A stretch of DNA of 64,000 nucleotides from Novosphingobium sp. (GCF_027531025.1 NZ_JAPZQX010000009.1:124001-188000), one strand, 5' to 3'; shown: positions 13,820 to 22,917, counted from the first letter of the stretch. The notes: generated by a model from the sequence alone, not told the origin. Numbers and translations: made by a program.

Positions 13820-14707
13820 GTGCCGAAGATCGCCTTTCTTGCCTGCCCCGCCACCCTGCCCGGATCGCCCACCCGCCGCCCCGATGCCTTCGAGCATGAC
13901 CTGCAGATCGGCGCGCTGCGCGATGGCCTCAAGGGTCGGGCCGAGGTAACCGAGATTGACTGGCGCGCACCGCTGGCCGAGCTGGCCGGGTTCGACCTCG
14001 CCTGGCTTGGCACCCCCTGGGACTATACCGAGGCCAAGGACGAGTTCCTGGCCCGGCTGGGCGAACTGGAAGCCGCCGGGGTGATCGTCTGCAATCCGCT
14101 GGAGGTGGTGCGCTGGAATGCCGACAAGCTTTACCTGAAGGAATTGGCGCAGCGGGGCGCGGTAACGATCCCGACGCTCTGGCCCGAACGCGCCGACCCT
14201 GCGGACGTGCATGCCGCCTTCGATCACTTCGCCACCGACCGGGTGGTGGTGAAGCGCCGGGTGGGCGCGGGCGCGATCGGCCAGGACAGCTTCACCCGCG
14301 ACAATCCGCCACCCGCTGACTGGCGGATCGACCAGCCGGCGATGATCCAGCCCTTCCTCCCCGCGATCCAGCGCGAGGGCGAGCTGAGCTTCATCTTCGT
14401 CGATGGCGCGCTGAGCCACGCCCTGCTCAAGCAGGCGACCGGCGGCGACTATCGCATCCAGTCGCTCTATGGTGGCACCGAAACCCCGCTGGACCCCGCC
14501 CCGGCCGACCGCGCCGCTGCCGAAGCGGTCATGGCCCTGCTGCCCTTCGACCAGGCCCCGCTCTATGCCCGGATCGACATGGTGCGGCTGGAGGATGGGC
14601 AGCTGGCCGTAATTGAGGCCGAACTGATCGAACCCTATCTTTATCCCGAGCAGGGCCCGGGCTTCGGCCCCATGCTGGCCGAGGCGATGCTGCGGCGGCT
14701 GGCCTAG
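13820..14707 (+). CDS. ATP-grasp domain protein (RimK/glutathione synthetase-like)
   Basis: A 295-residue protein beginning at GTG 13820 (PKIAFLACPA). The region from about residue 95 onward resembles an ATP-grasp ligase: VVKRRVGAGAIGQDSF (nucleotide-binding Lys and Gly-rich loop), QPAMIQPFLPAIQREGELSFIFVD-type strand and the metal-binding LYARIDMVRLEDGQLAVIEAELIEP near residues 253-275. Such proteins ligate carboxylates to amines; the partner substrates are unknown. Its TAG stop shares the palindrome CTAG with the stop codon of the convergent uracil-DNA glycosylase gene. Confidence 0.82.
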   Translation: MPKIAFLACPATLPGSPTRRPDAFEHDLQIGALRDGLKGRAEVTEIDWRAPLAELAGFDLAWLGTPWDYTEAKDEFLARLGELEAAGVIVCNPLEVVRWNADKLYLKELAQRGAVTIPTLWPERADPADVHAAFDHFATDRVVVKRRVGAGAIGQDSFTRDNPPPADWRIDQPAMIQPFLPAIQREGELSFIFVDGALSHALLKQATGGDYRIQSLYGGTETPLDPAPADRAAAEAVMALLPFDQAPLYARIDMVRLEDGQLAVIEAELIEPYLYPEQGPGFGPMLAEAMLRRLA

Positions 14708-15390
14708 AGCGCCCAGTCCACCGCACTGCGACCCTGCGATGCCAGAAAGGCATTGGCCTGGCTGAAATGCTTGCAGCCAAGGAAGCCCCGGTGGGCCGAA
14801 AGCGGGCTGGGATGCGGGGCCGTCAGTACGAGATGATGGCTGTTCATCAGCCCCGGCACAGATTGCGCCTTGCGCTGGGCGTGGCTGCCCCAAAGCAGGA
14901 AGACGCAGGGCTCGGCCTTGGCCGCGACGGCGGCGACCACGGCATCGGTGATCTCCTCCCAGCCGCGGCCCTGATGTGAGGCGGGCTGGCCATCCTCCAC
15001 CGTGAGGGCGGCATTCAGCAGCAGCACGCCCTGCCTGGCCCAGTTGGTCAGGTTGCCGTGGCGCGGGACGGCCAAGCCCAGGTCGCTAGCCAGTTCCTTG
15101 TAGATGTTGACCAGGCTGGGCGGCACCCGCACCCCGTCCTGGACGGAAAACGACAGGCCGTGGGCCTGACCCGGTCCGTGATAGGGGTCCTGCCCCAGGA
15201 TCACGACCTTGACCGCATCGAGCGGGGTCAGCTCCAGCGCGGCCAGGCGGGTTCCGCGCGGCGGGTAGATCGCCTTGCCGGCGGCCTCCTCGGCCTTCAG
15301 GAACCCGCCCAATTTGCGCGACTTCGGACTGGCAAGGACAGGTTCCAGCACCGCCTGCCAACTTTCCGGAACCGCATCGCTGCCAGCCAT
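14704..15390 (-). CDS. ung: uracil-DNA glycosylase, family 1
   Basis: Removes uracil from DNA at the start of base-excision repair. The 228-residue product has the water-activating loop GQDPYHGPGQAHGLSFSV with Asp68 and His71, and the C-terminal HPSPLSAHRGF loop whose His stabilises the leaving uracil. Length and motif spacing match family 1 Ung. The stop codon lies on CTAG at 14704-14707, also used by the convergent ATP-grasp gene. Confidence 0.97.
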   Translation of the reverse strand: MAGSDAVPESWQAVLEPVLASPKSRKLGGFLKAEEAAGKAIYPPRGTRLAALELTPLDAVKVVILGQDPYHGPGQAHGLSFSVQDGVRVPPSLVNIYKELASDLGLAVPRHGNLTNWARQGVLLLNAALTVEDGQPASHQGRGWEEITDAVVAAVAAKAEPCVFLLWGSHAQRKAQSVPGLMNSHHLVLTAPHPSPLSAHRGFLGCKHFSQANAFLASQGRSAVDWAL

Positions 15391-15466
15391 TGCCGAAACC
15401 TCGTTCCTGCCCGTGCCATTGCGGGGCTTTCATCCCCGCGCCAATCGGCCTAAGCACCATCGGGAT

Positions 15467-16087
15467 ATGGCTGTCTATCTCCACGAAGAAGATCTCCCCG
15501 CAGGCGTGCTCGGCCCCGGCCCGATTGCCGTCGATACCGAAACCATGGGTCTGCTGACTCACCGTGACCGGCTCTGCGTGGTGCAATTGTCCGATGGTTC
15601 GGGCGATGAGCACCTGGTGCGCTTCAGCCCGGGCTCGCCCTATGCCGCGCCTCATCTCAAGGCGGTCCTCGCCGATCCAGGCCGGCTCAAGCTCTATCAT
15701 TTCGCCCGGTTCGACCTGGCCGCGATTGAGCATTACCTCGGCGTCACCGCGGCACCGGTGTTCTGCACCAAGATCGCGAGCAAGCTGGTGCGCACTTATA
15801 CCGACCGGCATGGCCTGAAGGACCTGGTGCGCGAACTGCTGGGCAAGGAGCTGTCGAAGCAGCAGCAGTCGAGCGACTGGGGCGGGCCGATCCTGAACGA
15901 GGCGCAGCTGGAATATGCCGCCTCCGACGTGCGCTATCTCCACGCCATGCACACCATCCTGGTGGCCCGGCTGGAGCGCGAGGGGCGCACGGCCCTGGCC
16001 CAGGCCTGTTTCGATTTCCTGCCTGTCCGCGCCCGGCTTGACCTGGCCGGCTGGGCCGAGAAGGACATCTTCAGCCACGAGGCCTGA
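15467..16087 (+). CDS. ribonuclease D-type 3'-5' exonuclease
   Basis: A 206-residue DEDDy exonuclease. Motif I is AVDTETMGL (Asp23, Glu25), motif II FARFDLAAIEHYLG, and motif III YAASDVRYLHAM with the Tyr of the DEDDy class. The C-terminal HRDC domains of full RNase D are absent; short RNase D-like proteins of this size are common in alphaproteobacteria. The frame is open from 15275, but ATG 15467 is where the family sequence begins (MAVYLHEEDLP). Likely acts in tRNA or other RNA 3' maturation. Followed after 21 bp by lptC. Confidence 0.9.
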   Translation: MAVYLHEEDLPAGVLGPGPIAVDTETMGLLTHRDRLCVVQLSDGSGDEHLVRFSPGSPYAAPHLKAVLADPGRLKLYHFARFDLAAIEHYLGVTAAPVFCTKIASKLVRTYTDRHGLKDLVRELLGKELSKQQQSSDWGGPILNEAQLEYAASDVRYLHAMHTILVARLEREGRTALAQACFDFLPVRARLDLAGWAEKDIFSHEA

Positions 16088-16108
16088 GCGCAAAGCGGAA
16101 CACCAAGC

Positions 16109-16753
16109 ATGACCGAAGCCGCCGACCGGATCCGCGATACGCGCCGCCAGTGGGCCGCGCCGGGGGGATCGCATGACCGCCTTGTTCGCACCCTGGCGCG
16201 CTGGCTGCCGGGTGCGGTTGGCGTGGTGCTGGCGGCGATGATCCTCGGCCCCTTGTTCCCGCGCGGGGAAATCAGCTTCCTGCTCGATCGCAACAAGGTG
16301 GCGGTTACCAGTGAGCGGGTGCGGGTGGTCAATGCCATGTACCGGGGCGAGGACAACGAGGGCCGGCCCTTCACCGTGACCGCGGCCGATGCCGTCCAGG
16401 TTTCCGCCGCCGATCCGATCGTGCGGATGCAGGGCCTGGTGGCGCGGATCCTGATGGCGGATGGCCCGGCGCAGCTCTCCGCCGCAGGCGGAACCTATGA
16501 CTATGACCGTGAAGCGGTCGAAGTGGCCGGCCCGGTCACCTTCACCGCCGCCGACGGTTACCGGATGACCACCGCCCATGTCGCGATCGACCTCAAGGGG
16601 CAGCGGGTGGTCGGCGATGGCGGGGTCAGCGGGGCCATTCCGGCTGGCACATTCGCCGCCGAACGGCTAGTAGCCGATCTCAACGCGCGAACCATCGCGC
16701 TCGAAGGAAACGCCCGGCTGGTGATGACCCCGGGCAAGCTGAGGATGCCGTGA
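16109..16753 (+). CDS. lptC: LPS export periplasmic bridge protein LptC
   Basis: Bitopic inner-membrane protein of the Lpt lipopolysaccharide transport bridge. The 214-residue product has a cytoplasmic N-terminus, one transmembrane helix near residues 33-55 (WLPGAVGVVLAAMILGPLFP), then a periplasmic beta-jellyroll of about 150 residues (GRPFTVTAADAVQV, LSAAGGTYDYDREAVEVAGPVTF). Short and divergent, as is usual for LptC. Its TGA overlaps the start of lptA (GTGATGG), so the two are translationally coupled. Confidence 0.88.
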   Translation: MTEAADRIRDTRRQWAAPGGSHDRLVRTLARWLPGAVGVVLAAMILGPLFPRGEISFLLDRNKVAVTSERVRVVNAMYRGEDNEGRPFTVTAADAVQVSAADPIVRMQGLVARILMADGPAQLSAAGGTYDYDREAVEVAGPVTFTAADGYRMTTAHVAIDLKGQRVVGDGGVSGAIPAGTFAAERLVADLNARTIALEGNARLVMTPGKLRMP

Positions 16754-17286
16754 TGGCCGAGGTTCCGCTTTCCCGTCTTGCCCTGCGCTCGCTGCTGACG
16801 GGCCTGGCAATCGGCGCCGTTGGGATCATGGCGGTGAGCCAGTCGGGCGCCCAGGCGCTGGGCGGCCACAACACGGATGCCCCGGTCAGCTACCAGGCCG
16901 ACCGCATGGAACTGCAGGACCGGCAGGACCGGGTGGTGCTGGCCGGCAATGTCCGGATCAGCCAGGGCAACCTCAGCCTGACCGCCGAACGCACCACCGT
17001 CGCCTTCACCGATACCGGCAGCCTGCAGATCCAGCGGATCGACGCCACTGGCGGGGTCAATGTGACCCGCGGGAGCGAAAGCGCGCGCGGCGACGTGGCG
17101 ATCTATGACTTCAACCGCCGGGTGATCACCCTGGCGGGCAATGTTGCCCTGCGCCGGGGCGGCGATACGCTCAATGGCGGACGGCTGGTGATCGATCTCA
17201 ACAGCGGCGTCTCCAGCGTCGATGGCCGTGGTGGCGGCGCCGGTGGGCGTGTTTCGGGCACATTCTCGGTCCCCAAGCGCAACTGA
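16753..17286 (+). CDS. lptA: LPS transport periplasmic protein LptA (OstA-like)
   Basis: Periplasmic bridge component carrying LPS between LptC and LptD. The product has a signal-like hydrophobic N-terminus (LRSLLTGLAIGAVGIMAVS, cleaved before QSGAQALGG) and an OstA-like jellyroll with VSYQADRMELQDRQDRVVLAGNV and TAERTTVAFTDTG. An alternative in-frame GTG start lies one codon upstream at 16750. In many alphaproteobacteria lptB follows; here the next gene is a nucleotidyltransferase, so lptB must be elsewhere. Confidence 0.9.
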   Translation: MAEVPLSRLALRSLLTGLAIGAVGIMAVSQSGAQALGGHNTDAPVSYQADRMELQDRQDRVVLAGNVRISQGNLSLTAERTTVAFTDTGSLQIQRIDATGGVNVTRGSESARGDVAIYDFNRRVITLAGNVALRRGGDTLNGGRLVIDLNSGVSSVDGRGGGAGGRVSGTFSVPKRN

Positions 17287-17292
17287 CCGGCG

Positions 17293-18456
17293 ATGGCGCG
17301 TGCAGGCGGAGCCACGGCCCGGCAGATCCTCGCACTGTTGCAGCCCTGTCCGGCGGGACTGGATCACCTGAGCGGCGCCGACTGGGCCGAACTTGACCGG
17401 ATCGCTGCCCGGCAACGCCTGCAACCGCTGCTTCACGCCCGCCAGCGCGACAATCCGGCCGTGCCCGAAGCGATCCGCGCCGGGTGGGCCCAGGCCTATC
17501 GCGCCGCTGCGCTCGCCACGCTGACGATCCAGGCCGACCTTGCCGATTGCCTGGCCCTGCTGCGGGCACAGGGGATCGAGCCACTGGCGATGAAGGGCGC
17601 CTGGCTGGCCTGGCACGCCTATCCTCATCCGGCCGAACGGCCGCTGCGCGATCTGGACCTGCTGGTGCCGCTGGACCGCGCCCGCGAAGCGCTGGAACTG
17701 CTGCAGGCGGCCGGCTGGCCACTGAACGAACCGCTGGACCTGCCGATCGAGCAGTTGCTGGTGGTCGACAAGAGCCCGCCACCGCTGATCGCGCCGCGCG
17801 GCACCCCGATCGAACTGCACTGGCACGCCTGGTTCCCGGCGGGTCGGCTCGATCACTTCAGCCCCGCGCCCGACGATGCCGGGATGTTCGCCCGCGCCCG
17901 GCAGGGCAATGACGGGGTGCTTTACCCCTGCCCGGAAGACATGCTGGCCCACCTCGTCGTTCACGGGGTCTACAGCCACCGGCTCGATTGTGGCCCGCTC
18001 CTGCTGCCCGATATCGCCATGCTGCTGGCCAGCGGCCCGCTCGACTGGGCCGGGTTCTGGGCCAGGGCCGCGCGCGAAGGCTGGAGCAGCGGCGCGCGGC
18101 TGGTGCTGGACCTGGTCCGGCGGCATTGCCCCGAAGCCGCGATCGACTTTACCGGCGCTCCCGCGCAGACCCCGCCCGAACTGCTCGATGCCGCGGCCGA
18201 GCTGCTGCTGCAGGATCACGACACCCGGCTCAGCGCCGGGGTGATGGCGGGGGGCATCACCGGGCTGGTGCGCCGCCTGCGCCGTGAAGTGCGCACGGCC
18301 GATGGCACGGCGGTGCGCCGCGATTCGGATCGCGATGGCGGCTACCTGGCCTGGGCCGGATCGCGGCTGCGCCGGACCCTAGCCGATCTGGCCGATCCGG
18401 CGGTGCGCCGCCAGTCCCGCCGGATGGCGCAGATCAGCCGGTGGCTGGACCAATGA
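17293..18456 (+). CDS. nucleotidyltransferase family protein (NTP_transf_5-like)
   Basis: A 387-residue protein resembling the putative nucleotidyltransferases of the NTP_transf_5 group often encoded in surface-polysaccharide and exosortase loci. The key region is GIEPLAMKGAWLAWHAYPHP followed by RPLRDLDLLVP near residues 94-126, where the DLDLLV acids are the likely metal ligands of the polymerase-beta fold. It starts 6 bp after lptA and its TGA overlaps the ATG of the glycosyltransferase that follows, so these genes appear coupled. The biochemical substrate is unknown; a role in polysaccharide assembly is inferred from neighbours. Confidence 0.8.
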   Translation: MARAGGATARQILALLQPCPAGLDHLSGADWAELDRIAARQRLQPLLHARQRDNPAVPEAIRAGWAQAYRAAALATLTIQADLADCLALLRAQGIEPLAMKGAWLAWHAYPHPAERPLRDLDLLVPLDRAREALELLQAAGWPLNEPLDLPIEQLLVVDKSPPPLIAPRGTPIELHWHAWFPAGRLDHFSPAPDDAGMFARARQGNDGVLYPCPEDMLAHLVVHGVYSHRLDCGPLLLPDIAMLLASGPLDWAGFWARAAREGWSSGARLVLDLVRRHCPEAAIDFTGAPAQTPPELLDAAAELLLQDHDTRLSAGVMAGGITGLVRRLRREVRTADGTAVRRDSDRDGGYLAWAGSRLRRTLADLADPAVRRQSRRMAQISRWLDQ

Positions 18457-19691
18457 GCGGCCTGAAGATCATGCTGCTGGGGCTCAACTATGCGCCCGAG
18501 CCGGTCGGCATCGGCCCCTATTCGGCGGGTCTGGCCGAAACCCTGGCAGGCGAAGGGCACAGCGTGACCGCCGTGGTCGGCAAACCCTATTACCCGCAGT
18601 GGCGACCCGATCCGGCCCATGCCGGGGGTGGCTGGCGGTGCAGCGAGGAAGCAGGGGTGCGGATCGTCCGCTGCCCACACTACATCCCGGCCGAACCCGG
18701 CGGGGTGAACCGGATCGTGCACCTCGCCAGCTTCGCGCTCAGCGCCCTGCCCGCCGCGCTGGTTGCGGCCTGGCGGCAGCGTCCGCAGGTGGTCTTTACA
18801 GTCGCGCCGGCGCTGCTCAGCGTGATCACCGCCTGGATCGTCGCCCGCCTGTGCGGCGCGAAGCTGTGGATCCATGTCCAGGACTTCGAGGTCGAGGCGG
18901 CGCTTGCCACAGGGCTGATGGAGCAACGCGGGATCGGTACGCGCCTGGGCCGCTGGCTCGAGGGCTGGGTGCTGCGCCGGGGCGACCGGGTCTCGACGAT
19001 CAGCCCGCAGATGATGGCCAAGCTGGTCGAAAAGGGCGTGGCGGCCGAGCACTGCTATGAACTGCGCAACTGGGCCAATGCCCGCTTCGCGCTGGACGCG
19101 GCCGGGGCCGAGAATGTTCGCGCCGAATGGGGCATCGGCGCGCGCAAGGTGGCGCTCTATTCGGGCAACATCGCCCGCAAGCAGGGGATCGAGATCCTGA
19201 TCGATGCAGCCCGGCTGCTGGCGCACCGCGATGACATCATGTTCGTGATCTGCGGCGAAGGGCCCAACCGCGCGGCACTGGCCGAACGGGCGGCGGGCCT
19301 GGGCAATGTCCAGCTGCACGATCTGCAACCGGCCGAGCGGATGGGGGCCATGCTGGCCATGGCCGACCTGCACCTGCTGCCACAGATTGCCGGAGCGGCC
19401 GACCTGGTGCTGCCGTCAAAGCTCACTAACATGCTGGCATCGGGGCGCCCGGTCGTGGCGACGACCGAGGCCGGAACCGGGCTTTATGCAGAGGTCGATG
19501 GCTGCGGGCTGGTGGTCGATCCCGGCGATGCAGCCGGGCTGGCGCGCGCGATCGAACAGCTGGCCGACGATCCGGCCTTGCGGGCCGAACTGGGTCAGGC
19601 CGCAGCCGAGCGGGCGGTGGAACGCTGGCAGCAGCCGGCGATCCTGGCCCGCCTCATGGTTGAGTTGCAGCGTCTGGCGAACCCGCGTTAG
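18453..19691 (+). CDS. WcaI-family glycosyltransferase
   Basis: GT-B glycosyltransferase of 412 residues, most like colanic-acid WcaI proteins: KIMLLGLNYAPEPVGIGPYS at the N-terminus, then GKPYYPQWR, KLWIHVQDFEVEAALATGL and, in the donor domain, ALYSGNIARKQGIEILIDAA and LPSKLTNMLASGRPVVATTEAGT. The start at ATG 18453 overlaps the stop of the nucleotidyltransferase gene; an earlier in-frame start at 18441 is less likely. The 3' end overlaps the convergent small membrane-protein gene by 38 bp. Expected to act on a lipid-linked exopolysaccharide intermediate. Confidence 0.9.
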   Translation: MSGLKIMLLGLNYAPEPVGIGPYSAGLAETLAGEGHSVTAVVGKPYYPQWRPDPAHAGGGWRCSEEAGVRIVRCPHYIPAEPGGVNRIVHLASFALSALPAALVAAWRQRPQVVFTVAPALLSVITAWIVARLCGAKLWIHVQDFEVEAALATGLMEQRGIGTRLGRWLEGWVLRRGDRVSTISPQMMAKLVEKGVAAEHCYELRNWANARFALDAAGAENVRAEWGIGARKVALYSGNIARKQGIEILIDAARLLAHRDDIMFVICGEGPNRAALAERAAGLGNVQLHDLQPAERMGAMLAMADLHLLPQIAGAADLVLPSKLTNMLASGRPVVATTEAGTGLYAEVDGCGLVVDPGDAAGLARAIEQLADDPALRAELGQAAAERAVERWQQPAILARLMVELQRLANPR

Positions 19692-19983
19692 CCGCTTCAT
19701 CCGGCGGCGTGGGATCGAGCGGGGTGGTATCGGCCAGCGGCTCGCCAAAGCCGGGGCCTTCATCCTCTTCTGCGACCGGGGCTGGCGCCTCTGCCGGGGC
19801 GGCGACCGGCGCCGGGGCAGGTGCAGAACTATCGGTCACCTGCCGCGCGGCCCTGATCTCGGCCGCGCTCTTGGCCAGGTCTTCGTGGCCGCCACCTTCG
19901 GCAAAGAACGCTGCGACTCCGGCAGTCAGGCCGATGGCCCAGAGCAGGGCGAAACGCCAATCGCGGAACAGCAGCTGCTGCAT
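19654..19983 (-). CDS. small single-pass membrane protein, Ala/Pro-rich tail
   Basis: A 109-residue protein with a short cytoplasmic start (MQQLLFRDWR), one transmembrane helix (FALLWAIGLTAGVAAFFAEG, residues about 11-30) and an acidic Ala/Pro-rich tail that is probably disordered. It follows a second small membrane protein by 3 bp on the same strand, between the WcaI gene and mutS. No named family recognised. Its 3' end overlaps the end of the convergent glycosyltransferase by 38 bp, which leaves open that the true end of selection lies earlier. Confidence 0.6.
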   Translation of the reverse strand: MQQLLFRDWRFALLWAIGLTAGVAAFFAEGGGHEDLAKSAAEIRAARQVTDSSAPAPAPVAAPAEAPAPVAEEDEGPGFGEPLADTTPLDPTPPDEAANAGSPDAATQP

Positions 19984-19986
19984 GGC

Positions 19987-20160
19987 TCAGTTATCCTTCG
20001 CCCAGGGTGACTTGTGCGGGGCAGCCGGCTTGGCCGCTTCCTGCTGGCGCGCGCTATCGGCCATCGGCACGGTGCAATAGGCCGTTGCCAGGATGCCCAG
20101 CGACCAGAACACCGCTTTCCAGCGGCTCTGGAATACCGTGGTGATCCTTGGCCCGAACAT
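19987..20160 (-). CDS. small membrane protein ORF (57 aa)
   Basis: ATG at 20160 opens a 57-codon frame ending at 19987, 3 bp before the next small membrane-protein gene. The product has a basic start (MFGPRITTVFQSRWK), a hydrophobic helix AVFWSLGILATAYCTVP (about residues 16-32), and a hydrophilic Ala/Lys/Pro tail ending SPWAKDN. Basic-then-hydrophobic layout, close spacing to the downstream gene, and the absence of any better frame support a real gene. No family recognised; possibly an inner-membrane protein acting with its neighbour. Confidence 0.6.
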   Translation of the reverse strand: MFGPRITTVFQSRWKAVFWSLGILATAYCTVPMADSARQQEAAKPAAPHKSPWAKDN

Positions 20161-20201
20161 TCCGCACGCAATAGCGGCACAAGGTTAAGGAACCCTGCAG
20201 C

Positions 20202-22805
20202 TCAACCTTCCGCTCCGGCCTCGCGCTTCAGGTCATAGAGCAGGTCCAGCGCCTCGCGCGGGCTGAGTGCATCGACATCGAGGCCCTTGAGCCGTTCGCG
20301 CAGCGTGTCGACCAGGTCGGCCCGTGCCTCGGCTGCTGCAGCGAACAGCGGCAGGTCGCCGAGCCCCGCGGCCAGCCCGCCGGTTTCGGCCCGGCCCTTT
20401 TCCAGCCGTTCCAGCACCGCCTTTGCCCGCGCCACAACCGGGGCGGGCACCCCGGCCAGCTTGGCGACCGCGAGGCCATAGGAACGATCCGCCGGGCCTT
20501 CCGCCACCTCGTGCAGCAGCACCAGGTCGCCCTTCCACTCGCGCGCGCGGACGTGGTGGAGCGACAGCGCCTCGCAGCTGTCGGCCAGCCGGGCCAGCTC
20601 GTGATAGTGCGTGGCGAAAAGGCAGCGGCAGCGGTTGACCCCGTGCACCGCCTCGACCACCGCCCAGGCGAGGGCGAGGCCATCGTAGGTGGACGTGCCG
20701 CGCCCGACCTCGTCGAGGATCACGAAGCTGCGCTCGCTCGCCTGGGCGAGGATCGCGGCGGTCTCGACCATCTCGACCATGAAGGTGGAGCGTCCGCGCG
20801 CGAGGTTGTCCGAGGCGCCCACGCGGCTGAACAGCCGGTCAACCAGCCCGACCCGCGCGGCCTCGGCGGGGACAAAGCTGCCCGCCTGGGCCAGCAGCAC
20901 GATCAGCGCGTTCTGGCGCAGGAAGGTGCTCTTGCCGCCCATGTTGGGGCCGCCGACCAGCCACAGCCGGTCATCGGGCAGCAGGGTGCAATCGTTGGCG
21001 ACGAACCGCTCACCCTTGGCCGCCAGCGCCGCCTCGACCACCGGGTGCCGCCCGCCGGTGATCGCAAGGCAGGGCTCGTCCACCACTTGCGGCGGGCACC
21101 AGCCGCCCTCGGCCGCGCGCTCGGCCAGGCCCGCGGCCACGTCAATCCGCGCCAGCGCCGCTGCCGTGGCCGCAATCGACTGCCGCGCGGCAATGGCGAG
21201 CGCGATCATTTCCTCGAAGTGCGCCTCCTCGGCGGCGAGCGCATGCCCCCCTGCCTCGGCGATCCGGCTCGCCTCTTCGTGCAGGGCCAGCGCGTTGAAG
21301 CGCACCGCCCCGGCCATAGTCTGGCGATGGGTGAACCCGCTGTCCGGCATCATCAACGCATCGGCGCGGCCGGCCGGCACCTCGATGAAATAGCCGAGCA
21401 CGCCATTATGGCGCACCTTCAGCGCGGCGATCCCGGTCTGGTCACGATACTTCGCTTCCAGCGCAGCGATTGCTCGGCGGGCGTCGCCGGAAATGCGCCG
21501 CAACTCGTCCAGCGCGGCGTCATAGCCCTCGGCGATATAGCCGCCCTGCCCGCGCTCGGTCGGTGGGCTGGGGACTAGCGCGCGGGTGAGGTGGTCGACC
21601 AGCGCGCCATGGCCGGACAGGCTGGGCAGAAGCCGGTCGAGCAAGGCGGGCCGGTCGGCCCGGTGCAACAGATGATCGTGGATCCGCCGCGCTTCGGACA
21701 GGCCATCGCGCAGCTGGCCCAGGTCGCGCGGGCTGCCCCGCCCCGCCACGATCCGGCCCAGCGCCCGGCCGACATCGGGCGCGGCGCGCAGCACGGCGCG
21801 CAGGTCACCGCGCAGCAGGGCATCGCCATGCAGCCAGGCGACTAGCGCCAGTCGCTCCTCGATCGCCGCCCGATCGGTCAGCGGCGCGGCGAGGTCTTCG
21901 GCCAGCTGGCGCGCACCCGCCCCGGTAACGCAGCGATCGACCGCCTCGACCAGGCTGCCCTTGCGGCCACCCTGGCTCGAAACCAGGATCTCCAGGCTGG
22001 CCCGCGTCGCCTCGTCCATGGCGAGGTGCGCCGAGGCCCCGACGATCACCGGCGGCAGCAGCAGCGGCAATTTCCCGCGCCCGGCATGGTCGAGATAGGC
22101 GATCAAACCCCCTGCAGCCGCCAGCAGCGCGCGCGAGAACTGGCCGAACCCGTCGAGCGTGGCGACGCCGTGCACGGCCTTCAGCCGCGCCTCGCCCGCC
22201 TCGCTGGCGAAATCGCGCGAAGGGCGGGGAAAGGCTTCGGCGGGCGCATCGTCCCAGCCTTCTGGGGCGACCAGTTCGCTCGCCCCCAAGCGGGCGAGGG
22301 CCGCGCCCAGCCGCTCGGGCGGGCATTCCTCCAGCTCCATCCGCCCGGTCGAGATGTCGCAGGCGGCAATCGCGCAAGTGCCGCGCACTTCGCACACGGC
22401 CGCCAGCACATTGGCGCGGCGCGGTTCGAGCAGGGCTTCCTCGGTCAGGGTTCCGGCCGTGACGAAGCGGACGATATCGCGCGCCACCAGCGCCTTCGAT
22501 CCGCCACGCTTCTTCGCTTCCTCCGGCGTTTCGACCTGTTCGGCGATCGCCACCCGGCACCCGGCCTTGATCAGCCGGGCGAGATAGCCCTCGGCCGAAT
22601 GGACCGGCACCCCGCACATCGGGATCGGCACGCCCAAGTGCTCGCCCCGGCTGGTCAGCGCGATGTCGAGCACCTGCGCGGCAAGTTTCGCATCTTCGAA
22701 GAACAGCTCGAAGAAATCGCCCATCCGGTAAAACAGTAGGCAATCCCCGGCCTCGGCCTTCAGCGCGAGGTACTGCGTCATCATCGGGGTGGCGGGTGCG
22801 TTCAC
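20202..22805 (-). CDS. mutS: DNA mismatch repair protein MutS
   Basis: Recognises base mismatches and small loops. The start is placed at GTG 22805, because the N-terminus then reads NAPATPMMTQYLALK like other MutS proteins; ATG 22784 is an alternative and the frame upstream to 22979 is non-homologous. The 867-residue product has the mismatch-reading motif GDFFELFFEDA near residue 31-41 (Phe-x-Glu), the Walker A loop GGPNMGGKSTFLRQ near residue 620, Walker B VILDEVGRGTSTYDG and the ATYFATHYHEL-like signature FATHYHELARL. Divergent from maeB. Confidence 0.98.
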   Translation of the reverse strand: MNAPATPMMTQYLALKAEAGDCLLFYRMGDFFELFFEDAKLAAQVLDIALTSRGEHLGVPIPMCGVPVHSAEGYLARLIKAGCRVAIAEQVETPEEAKKRGGSKALVARDIVRFVTAGTLTEEALLEPRRANVLAAVCEVRGTCAIAACDISTGRMELEECPPERLGAALARLGASELVAPEGWDDAPAEAFPRPSRDFASEAGEARLKAVHGVATLDGFGQFSRALLAAAGGLIAYLDHAGRGKLPLLLPPVIVGASAHLAMDEATRASLEILVSSQGGRKGSLVEAVDRCVTGAGARQLAEDLAAPLTDRAAIEERLALVAWLHGDALLRGDLRAVLRAAPDVGRALGRIVAGRGSPRDLGQLRDGLSEARRIHDHLLHRADRPALLDRLLPSLSGHGALVDHLTRALVPSPPTERGQGGYIAEGYDAALDELRRISGDARRAIAALEAKYRDQTGIAALKVRHNGVLGYFIEVPAGRADALMMPDSGFTHRQTMAGAVRFNALALHEEASRIAEAGGHALAAEEAHFEEMIALAIAARQSIAATAAALARIDVAAGLAERAAEGGWCPPQVVDEPCLAITGGRHPVVEAALAAKGERFVANDCTLLPDDRLWLVGGPNMGGKSTFLRQNALIVLLAQAGSFVPAEAARVGLVDRLFSRVGASDNLARGRSTFMVEMVETAAILAQASERSFVILDEVGRGTSTYDGLALAWAVVEAVHGVNRCRCLFATHYHELARLADSCEALSLHHVRAREWKGDLVLLHEVAEGPADRSYGLAVAKLAGVPAPVVARAKAVLERLEKGRAETGGLAAGLGDLPLFAAAAEARADLVDTLRERLKGLDVDALSPREALDLLYDLKREAGAEG

Positions 22806-22917
22806 GGCTGCGGGGTTAGCCGGTTGAATACGATTCGCGCAAAGGCGCGCAGGCCAGCTTTCCCCTATCCCGTCGCGGCCAGTTCCGTTAGGGCGTGGGC
22901 GATTGAAGGAGATACCG

